This document shows, in pieces, positions 55,645 through 64,000 of a DNA stretch of 64,000 nt; positions within the stretch are counted from its first letter, which is position 1, and every line of letters begins with the position of its first letter. The stretch is taken from positions 2,676,629 through 2,740,628 of the forward strand of contig NZ_JAMQJY010000001.1 of NCBI RefSeq assembly GCF_023703085.1, written 5' to 3'. The stretch comes from Alkalicoccobacillus plakortidis. GTDB taxonomy: Bacteria > Bacillota > Bacilli > Bacillales > Bacillaceae_D. The notes beneath the pieces were generated by a model that worked only from the letters and a program-made list of their open reading frames with translations, did not search any database and was not told the origin of the DNA. A program made the position numbers and the translations under genes.

Positions 55645-57340
55645 ATGAAATTTTCAAAGATGCAATATGAACGTCCAGAAAAAGAAGAAGTAGAAAAAAC
55701 GTTTACGGAGCATATTCAATTATTTAAAGAATCAACATCAGTGGAAGAGCAGGTTGAGGCGTTAAAAGCGATCCAAGATTATTCGAATTGGCTTGATACA
55801 CAAGCGAATCTTGTTTCAATTCGCCACTCGATTGACACCGAAGATGCATTTTATAAGGCAGAGAAGGAATACATAGATGAAGTGATGCCTGTGATGCAGG
55901 AGTTTACGACGGATTATTATCAAGCGTTGGTTGATTCACCGTTTCGAGCTGAACTTGAAGAAAAATGGGGAAGCCAGTTATTTAAATTGGCCGAGCTAAA
56001 GCTGAAAACATTTAACCCAGACATTATTCCAGAGCTTCAGCTTGGAGAATAAGCTAACAACGGAATACGGACAATTAATTGCTTCAGCTAAGGTTGAATT
56101 TGATGGGGAGGAGCGAACATTAGCGCAGCTCACACCATTTGAACAATCAACAGATCGGCAAGTACGTAAGCAAGCATCCACAGCTAAATTTGGTTTTCTG
56201 GCAGAGAATGAGGAGCAGCTAGATCGAATTTATGATGATCTGGTACAGGTACGTACACGTATGGCACATAAGCTCGGTTATGACAATTACGTAGAACTTG
56301 GTTATGCACGTATGACTCGTACTGACTATGATGCAGAAATGGTTGCGAACTTCAGACAGCAAGTCCAGGATTATATAGTACCAGTAGCTACAAAACTGCG
56401 AGAGCGGCAGCAAAAGCGTATCGGTGTTGATACCCTCAATTATTATGATGAGAATTTTACTTTCCAAACAGGGAATGCAAACCCTAAAGGAGATGCCGAC
56501 TGGATTATTGAAAATGGAAAGCTAATGTATAAGGAGTTATCTCCAGAAACAGATGAGTTTTTTACGTATATGATTGAAAATGAGCTTATGGATTTGTTAA
56601 GTAAAAAAGGTAAAGAGAGTGGAGGGTACTGTTCATTCTTACCAGAGTATGGGTCCCCGTTTATTTTCTCTAACTTTAATGGAACCTCTGGAGATATAGA
56701 TGTACTCACACATGAGGCAGGACATGCTTTTCAGGTTTTCCAAAGTCGTCATTTAGGTGTACCGGAATACAGCTTCCCGACCATGGAAGCAGCAGAGATT
56801 CACTCGATGAGCATGGAGTTTTTTGCGTGGCCATGGATGGAGCATTTCTTTAAAGAGGATACTGAAAAATATAAGTTTGCGCATTTGGCCAGTGCGATAT
56901 TATTTATCCCATATGGCGTCGCGGTTGATGAATTCCAGCATTTTATTTATGCCAACCCGGAAGCGTCTCCTGCTGAAAGAAAGCTTTATTGGAGTAAACT
57001 TGAAGAGAGATATCTACCTCATCGTAACTATGATGGAAACAGCTATTTGGAAGCAGGAGGATTTTGGCAGAGACAGTCTCATATCTACCAAGTTCCGTTC
57101 TACTATATTGATTATACCCTTGCTCAGATCTGCGCGTTGCAGTTCTGGAAACGTATGAACGACGATCAGCCAGCCGCATGGAGTGATTACCTCAATCTGT
57201 GTCAAAAGGGAGGCAGCTTATCCTTCCTTGAACTTGTTGAAGTGGCAGGCTTACGTTCGCCATTTACCGATGGCACGGTTTCGTCCGTGATTGGGGAAAT
57301 TGAGGCTTGGTTAGACGGAGTGAACGATCAGAAGTTATAA
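55645..57340 (+). CDS. M3 family oligoendopeptidase (PepF-like), frameshifted
   Basis: A zinc metallopeptidase that cuts oligopeptides in the cytoplasm. The zinc motif is HEAGHAFQ with the downstream glutamate in MEAAEIHSMSME, and the C-terminal IDYTLAQICALQFW is also conserved. The frame changes at GCTTGG 56040-56045; GCTGG gives IIPELQLENKLTTEYG and 565 codons. ATG 55645 is taken as start, AGAAAGGGTG upstream. Confidence 0.93.
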
Positions 57341-57358
57341 GTCTTATAATAAAATAGG

Positions 57359-57397
57359 ACAGGTGAACTGGACATGGTCTAGTTCACCTGTTTTTTC
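57359..57397 (+). terminator. Terminator after the oligoendopeptidase gene
   Basis: ACAGGTGAACT pairs with AGTTCACCTGT, then TTTTTTC. Confidence 0.92.
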
Positions 57398-57535
57398 TTT
57401 GTGTTCTACATTTGAAACAAGCATTTTCTTTGGTAAAAGCCCAATTATCGGAATAAGCTAAATTCTCTTTCTTCTAAAAGATCTATCGCTTATAATGAAT
57501 ACTTATACATAGAAAAGTAGAGAGAAGGGAAACAA

Positions 57536-58877
57536 GTGGAGACAAGAAATCCTACAGCTATTATTGATCAAAGTAAAATCAGGCCGTTTCATATCCTGTT
57601 TATTTTCTGGCTCTTTTTAATTATTTTATTTGACGGATATGATGTGGTTGTATACGGAGCAGTGGTTCCATCTCTTATTGAAGAGTGGGGCATTACTGAT
57701 TTGTTAGCAGGTTCGATTGGAAGTTATACCGTTATCGGAATGGCTATCGGGACAATCTTATGCGGCATTTTAGCAGATAAGTTTGGTCGTAAAAAGGTCA
57801 TCATTGGTACAACTCTCTTATTCAGCTTATTTACAATTTTATCTGGCTTTGCTCCTAACGAGTATGTTTTCATCGTTTTTCGAGTGATTGCCGGTTTAGG
57901 ACTAGGTGGAGTGATGCCCAACGTCATTGCGTTAACAACCGAGTATGCACCTAGACGGATCCGTGCTGCGTTAATCTCATTTGTTTTTTGTGGCTATTCC
58001 TTAGGTGCAATCATTGCTGCACTAACGAGTCGAGCGGTATTACCTGAATTCGGCTTGGCAGCCTGTGTTTTGGCTTGCGGGGATTCCAATTTTGTTTCTT
58101 CCTTTTCTACTAAAGCATATTCCTGAATCGATTGTGTTTCTGTTATTAAAAGATCGTGAGCAGGAAGCAAAACAAATTCTACAAAAATTAGCTCCGGACG
58201 AAGACTTAAGCAATGTGAAACTGGAAAAGCCAGTTCTTCCTAAATCAGGTTCGCCGGTTGTTCATTTATTTAAAGAGAAACGCTCCTTCAGTACTCTAAT
58301 GTTTTGGACATCGTGTTTTTGTGCTTTTGTGTTGATCTATGCATTAAATACATGGTTGCCAACCCTGATGATGCAGGTTGGAAATGACTTAAGCTCGAGT
58401 TTGCTCTTTACTGCGGTATTGCAGTTGGGTGCAATAGTTGGAACACTTATTTTTGGACGTGTGGTGGATAAGGTAGGCTTTAAAAAAGTCATGGTTCCAC
58501 TGTTTTTCACCGGAGCTGTAGCATTATCCTTTGTAGGCATGACAACAAATGCAGTGATTGTGTTTGCCCTACTGGCTATCATTGGAGCCTCTTCGTTAGG
58601 TGTGCAAAATCTCTCAAATGCATTTGTTTCTCAATATTATCCTTCCACAATGCGTTCCACGGCACTCGGAAGTACCATTGCCTTTGGTCGTATCGGTGGG
58701 ATTGTAGCTCCGACTTTTGTAGGCATTCTGTTAACGATGAATCTACAACCACAGTTTAACTTTATGGCACTAGGAATAGCAGCACTTATTGGTGGAACTG
58801 CGATGATCTTTGTACAGGAACAGTATGCTGCCTATACAAAAGATACATCTAATCAATCAGTTGAAAAATCAGCTTAA
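57536..58877 (+). CDS. MFS transporter, aromatic acid:H+ symporter-like, frameshifted
   Basis: A 12-helix major facilitator. The first helix holds LFDGYDVVVYG, matching the DGYD-type signature of the aromatic acid/H+ symporter group; loop 2-3 is GILADKFGRKKV and loop 8-9 GRVVDKVGFKKV. The frame fails at GCTTGG 58053-58058; GCTGG gives PEFGWQPVFWLAGIPIL and 447 codons. The start is GTG 57536 after GAGAAGGG. No degradation genes lie beside it, so the substrate is a family-based guess. Confidence 0.87.
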
Positions 58878-58910
58878 GATGAATGGCTTGTACAGGAAAT
58901 TAATAGATTA

Positions 58911-58945
58911 AAAAACCGAATCATCATCATGATGGTTCGGTTTTT
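58911..58945 (+). terminator. Terminator after the MFS gene
   Basis: AACCGAA pairs with TTCGGTT, with CATCATGATG inside the stem; T run follows. Confidence 0.88.
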
Positions 58946-59131
58946 GTCCGTTAGAAATAAGAGAGAAAGGTATCACTACAGACATACACTCCCCCATCCC
59001 GGTAGTGGCGAGTCTGCAGATTACCCCTCGCTCGACTTTATAGGATATACATAAACTTCAATTCCAGCTTTGTTTTTATAGGAAACCCTCTCAGTAAATG
59101 CTAACCTAGATATTAGAATAGGAGGAGGATC

Positions 59132-59344
59132 ATGGATAAGCATAAAAGGAATATCTGGATTGCATTTATTGGGAGCGTCATCATTATTGCTGTTACAGTT
59201 GTAACGATCATACAAATTAGCAGGAATCATCAAGAGAATATGGCTATTATTGAGCAGTGTTTTGAAAAGTTTGAACAAGAAGGTAGCGTTGTGGTGGTAG
59301 AAAAGAAAAGCTTCTGGTCGCCAGTGACTTGTGAAAAGAACTAG
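59132..59344 (+). CDS. Small membrane protein of unknown function, 70 residues
   Basis: A basic N-terminus (MDKHKRN), one membrane helix (about residues 8-28, IWIAFIGSVIIIAVTVVTII) and a soluble, extracytoplasmic tail with two cysteines (EQCFEKFEQEG and VTCEKN). The ribosome site ATAGGAGGAGGATC before ATG is excellent. The tail resembles the short YfjF/YhaH-like exported peptides only loosely, so no family is claimed. It stands alone between the MFS and ferredoxin reductase genes. Confidence 0.7.
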   Translation: MDKHKRNIWIAFIGSVIIIAVTVVTIIQISRNHQENMAIIEQCFEKFEQEGSVVVVEKKSFWSPVTCEKN

Positions 59345-59359
59345 TCTATCCATTATCTC

Positions 59360-59388
59360 TTTCCAGATGAGAAAAACCTTGTTATAAT
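59360..59388 (+). promoter_or_regulatory. Sigma-A promoter of the ferredoxin reductase gene
   Basis: TTTCCA at 59360-59365 and TATAAT at 59383-59388, spacer 17. Confidence 0.65.
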
Positions 59389-59394
59389 TAAGAA

Positions 59395-59409
59395 TGAGAA
59401 TCATTTTTA
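59395..59409 (+). promoter_or_regulatory. Fur box
   Basis: TGAGAATCATTTTTA matches the 7-1-7 Fur operator TGATAATNATTATCA at most positions. It lies just after the -10 element, where bound Fur with iron would block transcription. Confidence 0.7.
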
Positions 59410-59461
59410 ATGAAAAGTTAGTCAAATAGATGTAACAAGGTACGAATCAGGAGGGGTAGTT

Positions 59462-60529
59462 GTGGCTAATCACGAAGATGTTTACGATGTGACCATTATA
59501 GGCGGAGGACCTGCTGGATTATATAGTGCATTTTATAGTGGAATGCGTGATATGAAAACAAAAATTGTTGAATATCAAGCTCAGCTTGGCGGCAAGATTT
59601 TGCTTTATCCAGAGAAAATCATCTGGGATATTGGTGGTTTACCACCCACTCCTGGTCAACAGGTGCTGACAAATCTAAACGAGCAAGCAAGAACCTTTGA
59701 ACCAACTATCTGCTTAAACGAACAAATACAGGAGCTAATACGACGAGAGGATGGAATCTTTATATTAAAAGGTACATCTGGTGAGACTCATTATTCAAAA
59801 AGTATCGTGCTGGCAGTGGGTCACGGCATCTTCAAAACAGCTAAGCTGGAAATTGAAGGAGCAGACCGATATGAAGTGACTAACTTGCATTATACTGTGC
59901 AGCAGCTTGATAAATTTAAGGATCAACATGTAATTATTTCTGGGGGAGGGAACTCCGCTGTTGACTGGGCAAATGCACTTGAGCCAATTGCAGCTAGTGT
60001 CGCAGTGGTACACCGCAGAGATGAATTCGGAGGACATGAAAGCAATGTTAAGCAGATGAGGGCCTCCTCTGTTGACGTGTTAACACCTTATTGTGTAGAA
60101 GAATTACATGGTGATGAGGCAGGCACTGCAATCGAACGGGTGACACTAAAAGATCTTGAAACAGAAGAATGTGTTGAACATCAGGTAGATGCAGTTATTG
60201 TGAATCATGGTTATAAGATGGATCTTGATTTCCTGTTAGAGAGCCCTTTAGAGTTTAAAACAAACGAAGGAATTCTAGCTGTAAATGAAAAGATGGAAAC
60301 AAGTGTACCTGGAGTTTTCGCAGCGGGTGACTTAGTGAATAATGACGGAAAACTGCGTCTCATTGCTGGTGCCTACGTTGATGGAGCTAAAGCCATTAAT
60401 CAGGCCAAATTATTTATCCAACCAGACGCTACAGAACAAGCTTATGTATCCTCTCATAATGAGCGGTTTAAAGAGAAGAATAAGGAATTGCTCAAAAATG
60501 AAAAGCTTGTACATGCAGGAACACATTAA
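59462..60529 (+). CDS. Ferredoxin/flavodoxin-NADP+ reductase, thioredoxin-reductase type
   Basis: A 355-residue flavoprotein of the YumC/YcgT group. The FAD site is IIGGGPAGLYSAFY, the NADPH site ISGGGNSAVDWA, and the C-terminal FAD segment VFAAGDLVNNDGKLRLIAGAY; there is no redox CxxC, unlike thioredoxin reductase. It passes electrons between NADPH and ferredoxin or flavodoxin. The Fur box upstream suggests induction by iron limitation, like ycgT in B. subtilis. Start GTG 59462 after AGGAGGGG. Confidence 0.9.
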   Translation: MANHEDVYDVTIIGGGPAGLYSAFYSGMRDMKTKIVEYQAQLGGKILLYPEKIIWDIGGLPPTPGQQVLTNLNEQARTFEPTICLNEQIQELIRREDGIFILKGTSGETHYSKSIVLAVGHGIFKTAKLEIEGADRYEVTNLHYTVQQLDKFKDQHVIISGGGNSAVDWANALEPIAASVAVVHRRDEFGGHESNVKQMRASSVDVLTPYCVEELHGDEAGTAIERVTLKDLETEECVEHQVDAVIVNHGYKMDLDFLLESPLEFKTNEGILAVNEKMETSVPGVFAAGDLVNNDGKLRLIAGAYVDGAKAINQAKLFIQPDATEQAYVSSHNERFKEKNKELLKNEKLVHAGTH

Positions 60530-60530
60530 A

Positions 60531-60564
60531 AAAGAAGAGACGCTGCCACGTCTCCTCTCTTTTT
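60531..60564. terminator. Bidirectional terminator after the ferredoxin reductase gene
   Basis: AGAGACG / CGTCTCCTCT stem with CTGCCA loop; A run before and T run after, shared with the convergent DUF1540 gene. Confidence 0.8.
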
Positions 60565-60569
60565 GAGGT

Positions 60570-60726
60570 TTATCGTACCTCAAATGTCTTACAATCGGTT
60601 TCTGCAGAGTCTTTTGCCTTTGATTTATCATGGTGATTCACCACATAAATCTCTGAAGCTCCGCAGTGATTGTCTCCAAGCCCAATGCAAACAGCTTGAG
60701 ACTTCACACAAAATTTGTTGTGCCAT
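60570..60726 (-). CDS. DUF1540 domain protein, frameshifted
   Basis: A small cysteine-rich protein on the minus strand. ATG 60726 (CAGGAGGTG upstream) reads MAQQILCEVSSCLHWA. The rest, GDNHCGASEIYVVNHHD and then ETDCKTFEVR, is in another frame. Reducing CCAAGC at 60676-60681 to CCAGC joins them into 51 residues with the four-cysteine DUF1540 pattern C-x4-C-x8-C-x-to-C. Such proteins are common in spore formers; the role is unknown, with metal binding likely. Confidence 0.8.
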
Positions 60727-61016
60727 TTTACAGCACCTCCTGTCTTTAATGGATGGACCACCAGGAAAAAACAGAACTGCAAGCACAAGATAAAGCCTAC
60801 TATTCGGGCTTTTTTTTTGTGACCGGGTGATAAAGCCGGTCGAACGTATCATATCAAATCGAGATTCCACAAGCAAGAAACGCATGGAAATTTTTACAAT
60901 AGACGTGTTTGATGTGCGGACGATTTTTATCATATATTCATACGATATAATGTGTAATAATAAGAAGAGATAAAAAACGAGCGACAGCAGGGGAAAGATG
61001 AAAGGGGAGAGAAAGT

Positions 61017-61625
61017 TTGTTTGAGGCAGTTATAGATTTCTTAAGGGATTTTGGAGCATGGGGTTTGTTTATTCATTCCTTTGCAGATGCTGTTATTTTT
61101 CCGATCCCGGCATTCTTTCTACAAGTATCACTCAGCCTGATTAATCCTTCTCAAGCATTGTGGCTTGCAACAGTTGGTTATGTTGCCTGTATGTTAGGTA
61201 CACCTCTTGGGTACTTAATCGGGCATTATTTGGGAGATTCGGTTCTTCAAAAACTACTTAAAAAAGATGCACTGCAAAAGGCGCAAACGTTATTTACTAA
61301 AAATGGAGAAGCAGCTATTCTAATTGGTGCATTCACTCCGATTCCTTTTAAAGTGTTTACGATAATGGCAGGAGCAATGAAGTTTTCGTTATGGAAGCTG
61401 ATTGGATACGCTGCAATTGGCCGAGCGGTTAAGTTTTATGCAGTTGGTTTTTTGTTTTACTTCTACGGGAGAGCCGCAGAGAACTTGATTGATTCATATC
61501 TTACGTATATCTTTTTAGGAGTTGCTGTTTTACTCTTTATAGGACTTATGATTAAAAGAAAGATCCAAAAGAGCAAACGCTTAGAGATGGATGTTGAAGC
61601 TACTAAGGAGAAAGCGGTTAAATAG
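61017..61625 (+). CDS. DedA family (VTT domain) membrane protein
   Basis: A 202-residue protein with about five hydrophobic segments. The VTT/SNARE-associated domain shows FIHSFADAVIFPIP, GTPLGYLIGHYLGD, TPIPFKVFTIMAGAMK and a conserved Arg in IGRAVKFY. DedA proteins move lipid carriers such as undecaprenyl phosphate or phosphatidylethanolamine across the membrane. TTG 61017 follows GGGGAGAGAAAG. It stands alone. Confidence 0.86.
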   Translation: MFEAVIDFLRDFGAWGLFIHSFADAVIFPIPAFFLQVSLSLINPSQALWLATVGYVACMLGTPLGYLIGHYLGDSVLQKLLKKDALQKAQTLFTKNGEAAILIGAFTPIPFKVFTIMAGAMKFSLWKLIGYAAIGRAVKFYAVGFLFYFYGRAAENLIDSYLTYIFLGVAVLLFIGLMIKRKIQKSKRLEMDVEATKEKAVK

Positions 61626-61713
61626 TGATATGACCTTTATGTAGCGCTCTGGCTTTAGCGGCACGTCGCGCAAGTCGGGGCGTGGACCTAGATATGATTA
61701 TAACTGCTTAAAA

Positions 61714-61755
61714 CAAAACCCCCGCATCACTAGTCTAGTGGTCGGGGGTTTTTGT
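61714..61755. terminator. Bidirectional terminator between dedA and ehuA
   Basis: AAAACCCCCG pairs with CGGGGGTTTT, with CACTAG / CTAGTG extending the stem. Confidence 0.92.
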
Positions 61756-61796
61756 TCATCCTTATGCTGTAAGAAGGCTTAAACTCTTTTTAAGTC

Positions 61797-62573
61797 TTAT
61801 ACCTGTGTGCGGAAGCGTTCTAGAAAATTCCGTAGTCGATCGCTTTTTGGATTATCTAGGACGTCGCTTGGTTTACCGTGTTCTACTAACTGTCCGTCTG
61901 CTATAAATACAATGCGGTCAGAGACTTGCCAAGCGAAGTCCATTTCATGTGTTACAAGAATCATGGACATGTCGCCTTGCTGAGCAAGGTCTTTGATAAC
62001 AGCAAGTACTTCACCTACAAGCTCAGGGTCAAGAGCTGAGGTAGGTTCATCAAACAGCATAACCTTAGGCTGCATAACCAAAGCACGGGCAATGGCTACA
62101 CGTTGTTGCTGACCACCAGAGAGTTGAATGGGATAGTTATCAACCTTATCACCAAGACCAACCTTCTCAAGCATTTCCCTTGCACGAGTTTCAGCTTCTT
62201 TCTTTGATAGACCTAGGACGTGAATAGGAGCTTCTGTACAGTTTCTTAAAATAGTCATATGAGGGAAAAGGTTAAAGTGTTGAAAAACCATTCCGACATT
62301 TGAACGAACTTTTCTTAGGTGCTTTTCATCCGCATCCGTCCACTTACCCTTTGCTTGCATTTTCCACAAATTTTCGCCTTCAACGATGATATCCCCACCT
62401 GTTGGTTTCTCAAGTGTCATCAGCATGCGAATAATAGTTGTTTTACCAGATCCACTTGGTCCGATAATGGATACAATTTCACCTGGATCTACATCCAGTG
62501 TGAAATCCTTCATGACTTCTAATTCATCAAAGGATTTTTTGATCCCTTTAAATTGTACAATTGGCTGTGTCAT
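61797..62573 (-). CDS. ehuA: Ectoine/hydroxyectoine-type ABC transporter ATP-binding protein
   Basis: A 258-residue polar amino acid-type ABC ATPase: Walker A GPSGSGKTT, Q-loop MVFQHFNLFPHMT, signature LSGGQQQR, Walker B VMLFDEPTSALDP and VTHEMDFAWQVSDR. The segment with ADEKHLRKVRSNVGMVFQH and APIHVLGLSKKEA is more like EhuA than the cystine or glutamine importers. Its ATG overlaps the ehuD stop (ATGA). The substrate call depends on this resemblance and on gene order. Confidence 0.78.
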   Translation of the reverse strand: MTQPIVQFKGIKKSFDELEVMKDFTLDVDPGEIVSIIGPSGSGKTTIIRMLMTLEKPTGGDIIVEGENLWKMQAKGKWTDADEKHLRKVRSNVGMVFQHFNLFPHMTILRNCTEAPIHVLGLSKKEAETRAREMLEKVGLGDKVDNYPIQLSGGQQQRVAIARALVMQPKVMLFDEPTSALDPELVGEVLAVIKDLAQQGDMSMILVTHEMDFAWQVSDRIVFIADGQLVEHGKPSDVLDNPKSDRLRNFLERFRTQV

Positions 62574-63274
62574 GTTGATGTCTGCTCCTTTTCAACTTTT
62601 TTGGCTTTTCTGCTAATACGGTTATTCATTCGTTTTTCTGCGTAACCAACAAGCAGAGAGGATGGATAACTGAGTAGAAGGAATAACAGACCTACAATCG
62701 TATAGACCTCAGTATACTGGAAGTTTGAAGCACCCAGTTCACGTGCGGCTGCAAGCATTTCATAAACAGAGATAGCCATTAGTAGTGGCGTTTCTTTAAA
62801 TAAAACAATTAAATAATTGCCCATCATTGGGATAACCGGTGGGATGGCCTGAGGTAAAATGACTTTTACCCATGTTTTTGTTCGGCCGAAGTTAAGAGCG
62901 CGGCTTGCCTCCCATTGACCTTTAGGTACAGAATTTATCCCTGATCGATAGATTTCTGATAAGTAGGTGGCATAGTGAATGCCGAGTGTCGCTATTCCTG
63001 CTGTAACAGCACTCATGGAAACACCAACAACTGGAATTTGTGGCCATGCATAATACACAAAAAACAGTTGAACAAGTGGTGGTGTACTTCGGACAAATTG
63101 TACAAATCCAAAAACTGTCCACGCTAGTGGTTTAAAGGATGAGCGACCTAACAAAGTTAGCACTAAGCCAAACGTTACTGAAACAAGATACGCTCCAAGT
63201 GTAATGCCGAGTGTAACAAACATGGCACGAAAGATGACTGGGAATGCGTCTGCTACTACCTGCCAATCAATCAT
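62570..63274 (-). CDS. ehuD: Ectoine/hydroxyectoine-type ABC transporter permease EhuD
   Basis: A 234-residue HisM-type permease with about five membrane helices and the EAA loop (QWEASRALNFGRTKTWVKVILPQA). VRSTPPLVQLFFVYYAWPQI is typical of the polar amino acid/ectoine group. ATGA overlaps on both sides (ehuC stop at 63271 and ehuA start at 62573) show tight coupling. Confidence 0.78.
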   Translation of the reverse strand: MIDWQVVADAFPVIFRAMFVTLGITLGAYLVSVTFGLVLTLLGRSSFKPLAWTVFGFVQFVRSTPPLVQLFFVYYAWPQIPVVGVSMSAVTAGIATLGIHYATYLSEIYRSGINSVPKGQWEASRALNFGRTKTWVKVILPQAIPPVIPMMGNYLIVLFKETPLLMAISVYEMLAAARELGASNFQYTEVYTIVGLLFLLLSYPSSLLVGYAEKRMNNRISRKAKKVEKEQTST

Positions 63275-63927
63275 GTGCTAGCCACTCCCTTCGATGCTCG
63301 CTTCTCGAAATATTTAGAGAGAAGAATAAGGGGTAGGGCAACAAGGAAATACATCACTAATAAGATGGAAAAAACGGGTAGAGCGATGCTATAATCGGCT
63401 CCACGTAAGTTTTGGCCCCAATACATCATGTCCTGCAACGTTATTAAGGCAACAAGAGATGTTCCTTTCAAAAGCTCAATTGAGTTGTTTGTTAAGCCTG
63501 GAATCATTGTTCTAAATGCTTGTGGAAGAATAACACGAAACATTTGCTGTCTGCTTGTCATATTTAAGGCAATGCCAGCTTCTGATTGTCCTTTTGGTAC
63601 AGAAAGGATAGAGCTTCTCACAATCTCTGATCCGTATGCTCCATAGTTTAATCCTAATGTAATAACACCTGCAAGGAAAGGATCTAAACGAATACCAAAG
63701 GCTTCCGGTAATACATAGAACAGCCAAAACAGCTGAATTAACAAAGAGGTACCTCTAAAAAACTCTACATAGATCATTGTCCCAACTCGGACAAATTTGT
63801 ACTTTGATACTCTTGAGATCCCAGCAATAAAGGCGATGGTGAAAGCAAGAGCGGTTGCCGTTAAAAGAAGTGAAACAGTCGTTGGCAATCCTCGTATGAG
63901 TACCTGTACAATGTCTGCTGTGCTCAA
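63271..63927 (-). CDS. ehuC: Ectoine/hydroxyectoine-type ABC transporter permease EhuC
   Basis: A 218-residue HisM-type permease with the EAA loop GQSEAGIALNMTSRQQMFRV and helix text FFRGTSLLIQLFWLFYVLPEAFGI. The text GTSLLIQLFWLFYVLP resembles EhuC. The start is TTG 63927 with TAGGAGTG upstream. The C-then-D-then-A order is that of ehu operons; in high-salt or alkaline habitats such systems import the compatible solutes ectoine and hydroxyectoine. Confidence 0.78.
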   Translation of the reverse strand: MSTADIVQVLIRGLPTTVSLLLTATALAFTIAFIAGISRVSKYKFVRVGTMIYVEFFRGTSLLIQLFWLFYVLPEAFGIRLDPFLAGVITLGLNYGAYGSEIVRSSILSVPKGQSEAGIALNMTSRQQMFRVILPQAFRTMIPGLTNNSIELLKGTSLVALITLQDMMYWGQNLRGADYSIALPVFSILLVMYFLVALPLILLSKYFEKRASKGVAST

Positions 63928-63952
63928 AATTTGTTCACTCCTAACGGTTCAA

Positions 63953-64000
63953 TTAAACAAAAACAGGGATATCTCGTAGAAACTCAATCACATGGAGCTT
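63953..64000 (-). CDS. Possible 3' end of the substrate-binding protein gene (ehuB position)
   Basis: On the minus strand an open frame of 15 codons enters at the window edge (KLHVIEFLRDIPVFV) and stops at TAA 63955-63953, 25 bases before ehuC. The binding-protein gene ehuB is expected here. The peptide is too short to confirm the family, and the stretch could also be non-coding. Confidence 0.35.
   Translation of the reverse strand, partial: KLHVIEFLRDIPVFV

Noticed and set aside
60793..60835. Terminator at AAGCC...GGGCTTTTTTTT
   Set aside because: The stem is only five to six bases and there is no upstream gene on that strand; left out as too weak.

Overview
The window is a chromosomal segment of a Gram-positive, endospore-forming member of the Bacillaceae. 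The gene order follows the origin-proximal dnaX to yabO stretch of Bacillus subtilis: dnaX, yaaK, recR, yaaL, bofA, rrn, csfB, yaaO, tmk, darA, holB, ricT, yabA, yabB, yazA, rsmI, abrB, metS, tatD, yabE, rnmV, rsmA, yabG, veg, sspF, ispE, purR, ridA, spoVG, glmU, prs, ctc, pth, fin, mfd, spoVT, yabM, yabN, rqcP. Many sporulation genes (bofA, csfB, yabG, sspF, spoVG, fin, spoVT) and an ectoine-type uptake system at the right edge suggest a spore former from salty or alkaline habitats. The species cannot be named from what is visible.

Layout. 1-2352: end of dnaX and the recR/bofA group. 2456-7917: one complete 16S-23S-5S operon with tandem promoters and a terminator, and no tRNA in its spacers. 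7918-8770: a non-coding block made of about thirty 20/21-bp repeat units. 8884-12574: a yknWXYZ-type toxin-resistance ABC operon behind an ECF-sigma (SigW-like) promoter. 12697-19599: csfB and the tmk-holB-rsmI replication and RNA-modification cluster. 19731-25493: abrB, a nurA-herA DNA-end-processing pair, and metS behind an AUG-specifier T-box. 25535-29942: a leftward accessory block (CBS-domain membrane protein, aldo/keto reductase, acyl-CoA dehydrogenase-like flavoprotein, unknown protein) with a remnant of a substrate-binding protein. 30146-47716: the conserved tatD-spoVT housekeeping and sporulation block, with a second copy of the 20/21-bp repeat between ridA and spoVG. 47768-52353: a MurG paralogue, a flippase-like protein, yabN and rqcP. 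52350-64000: accessory genes (HAD, Nudix and histidine phosphatases, YitT, Lrp, M3 peptidase, MFS carrier, Fur-regulated ferredoxin reductase, DUF1540, DedA) and an ehuABCD-like operon.

Two observations stand out. (1) Sixteen single-base frameshifts break genes, many of them essential (dnaX, metS, mfd). Fourteen of the 16 fall exactly on the pentamer GCTGG (CCAGC on the other strand), with a flank-dependent signature: RGCTGG reads RGCTTGG and TGCTGG reads TGCCTGG. Every affected full-length gene becomes a whole number of codons once the bases are corrected. This looks like a systematic read error, perhaps at a modified motif, rather than real gene decay. (2) The 20/21-bp repeat family (TCTTGGT or TCTTGCT heads, roughly two helical turns apart) occurs as two arrays in opposite orientation, behind the rrn operon and in front of spoVG. 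I do not recognise it; it is the best candidate here for something undescribed.
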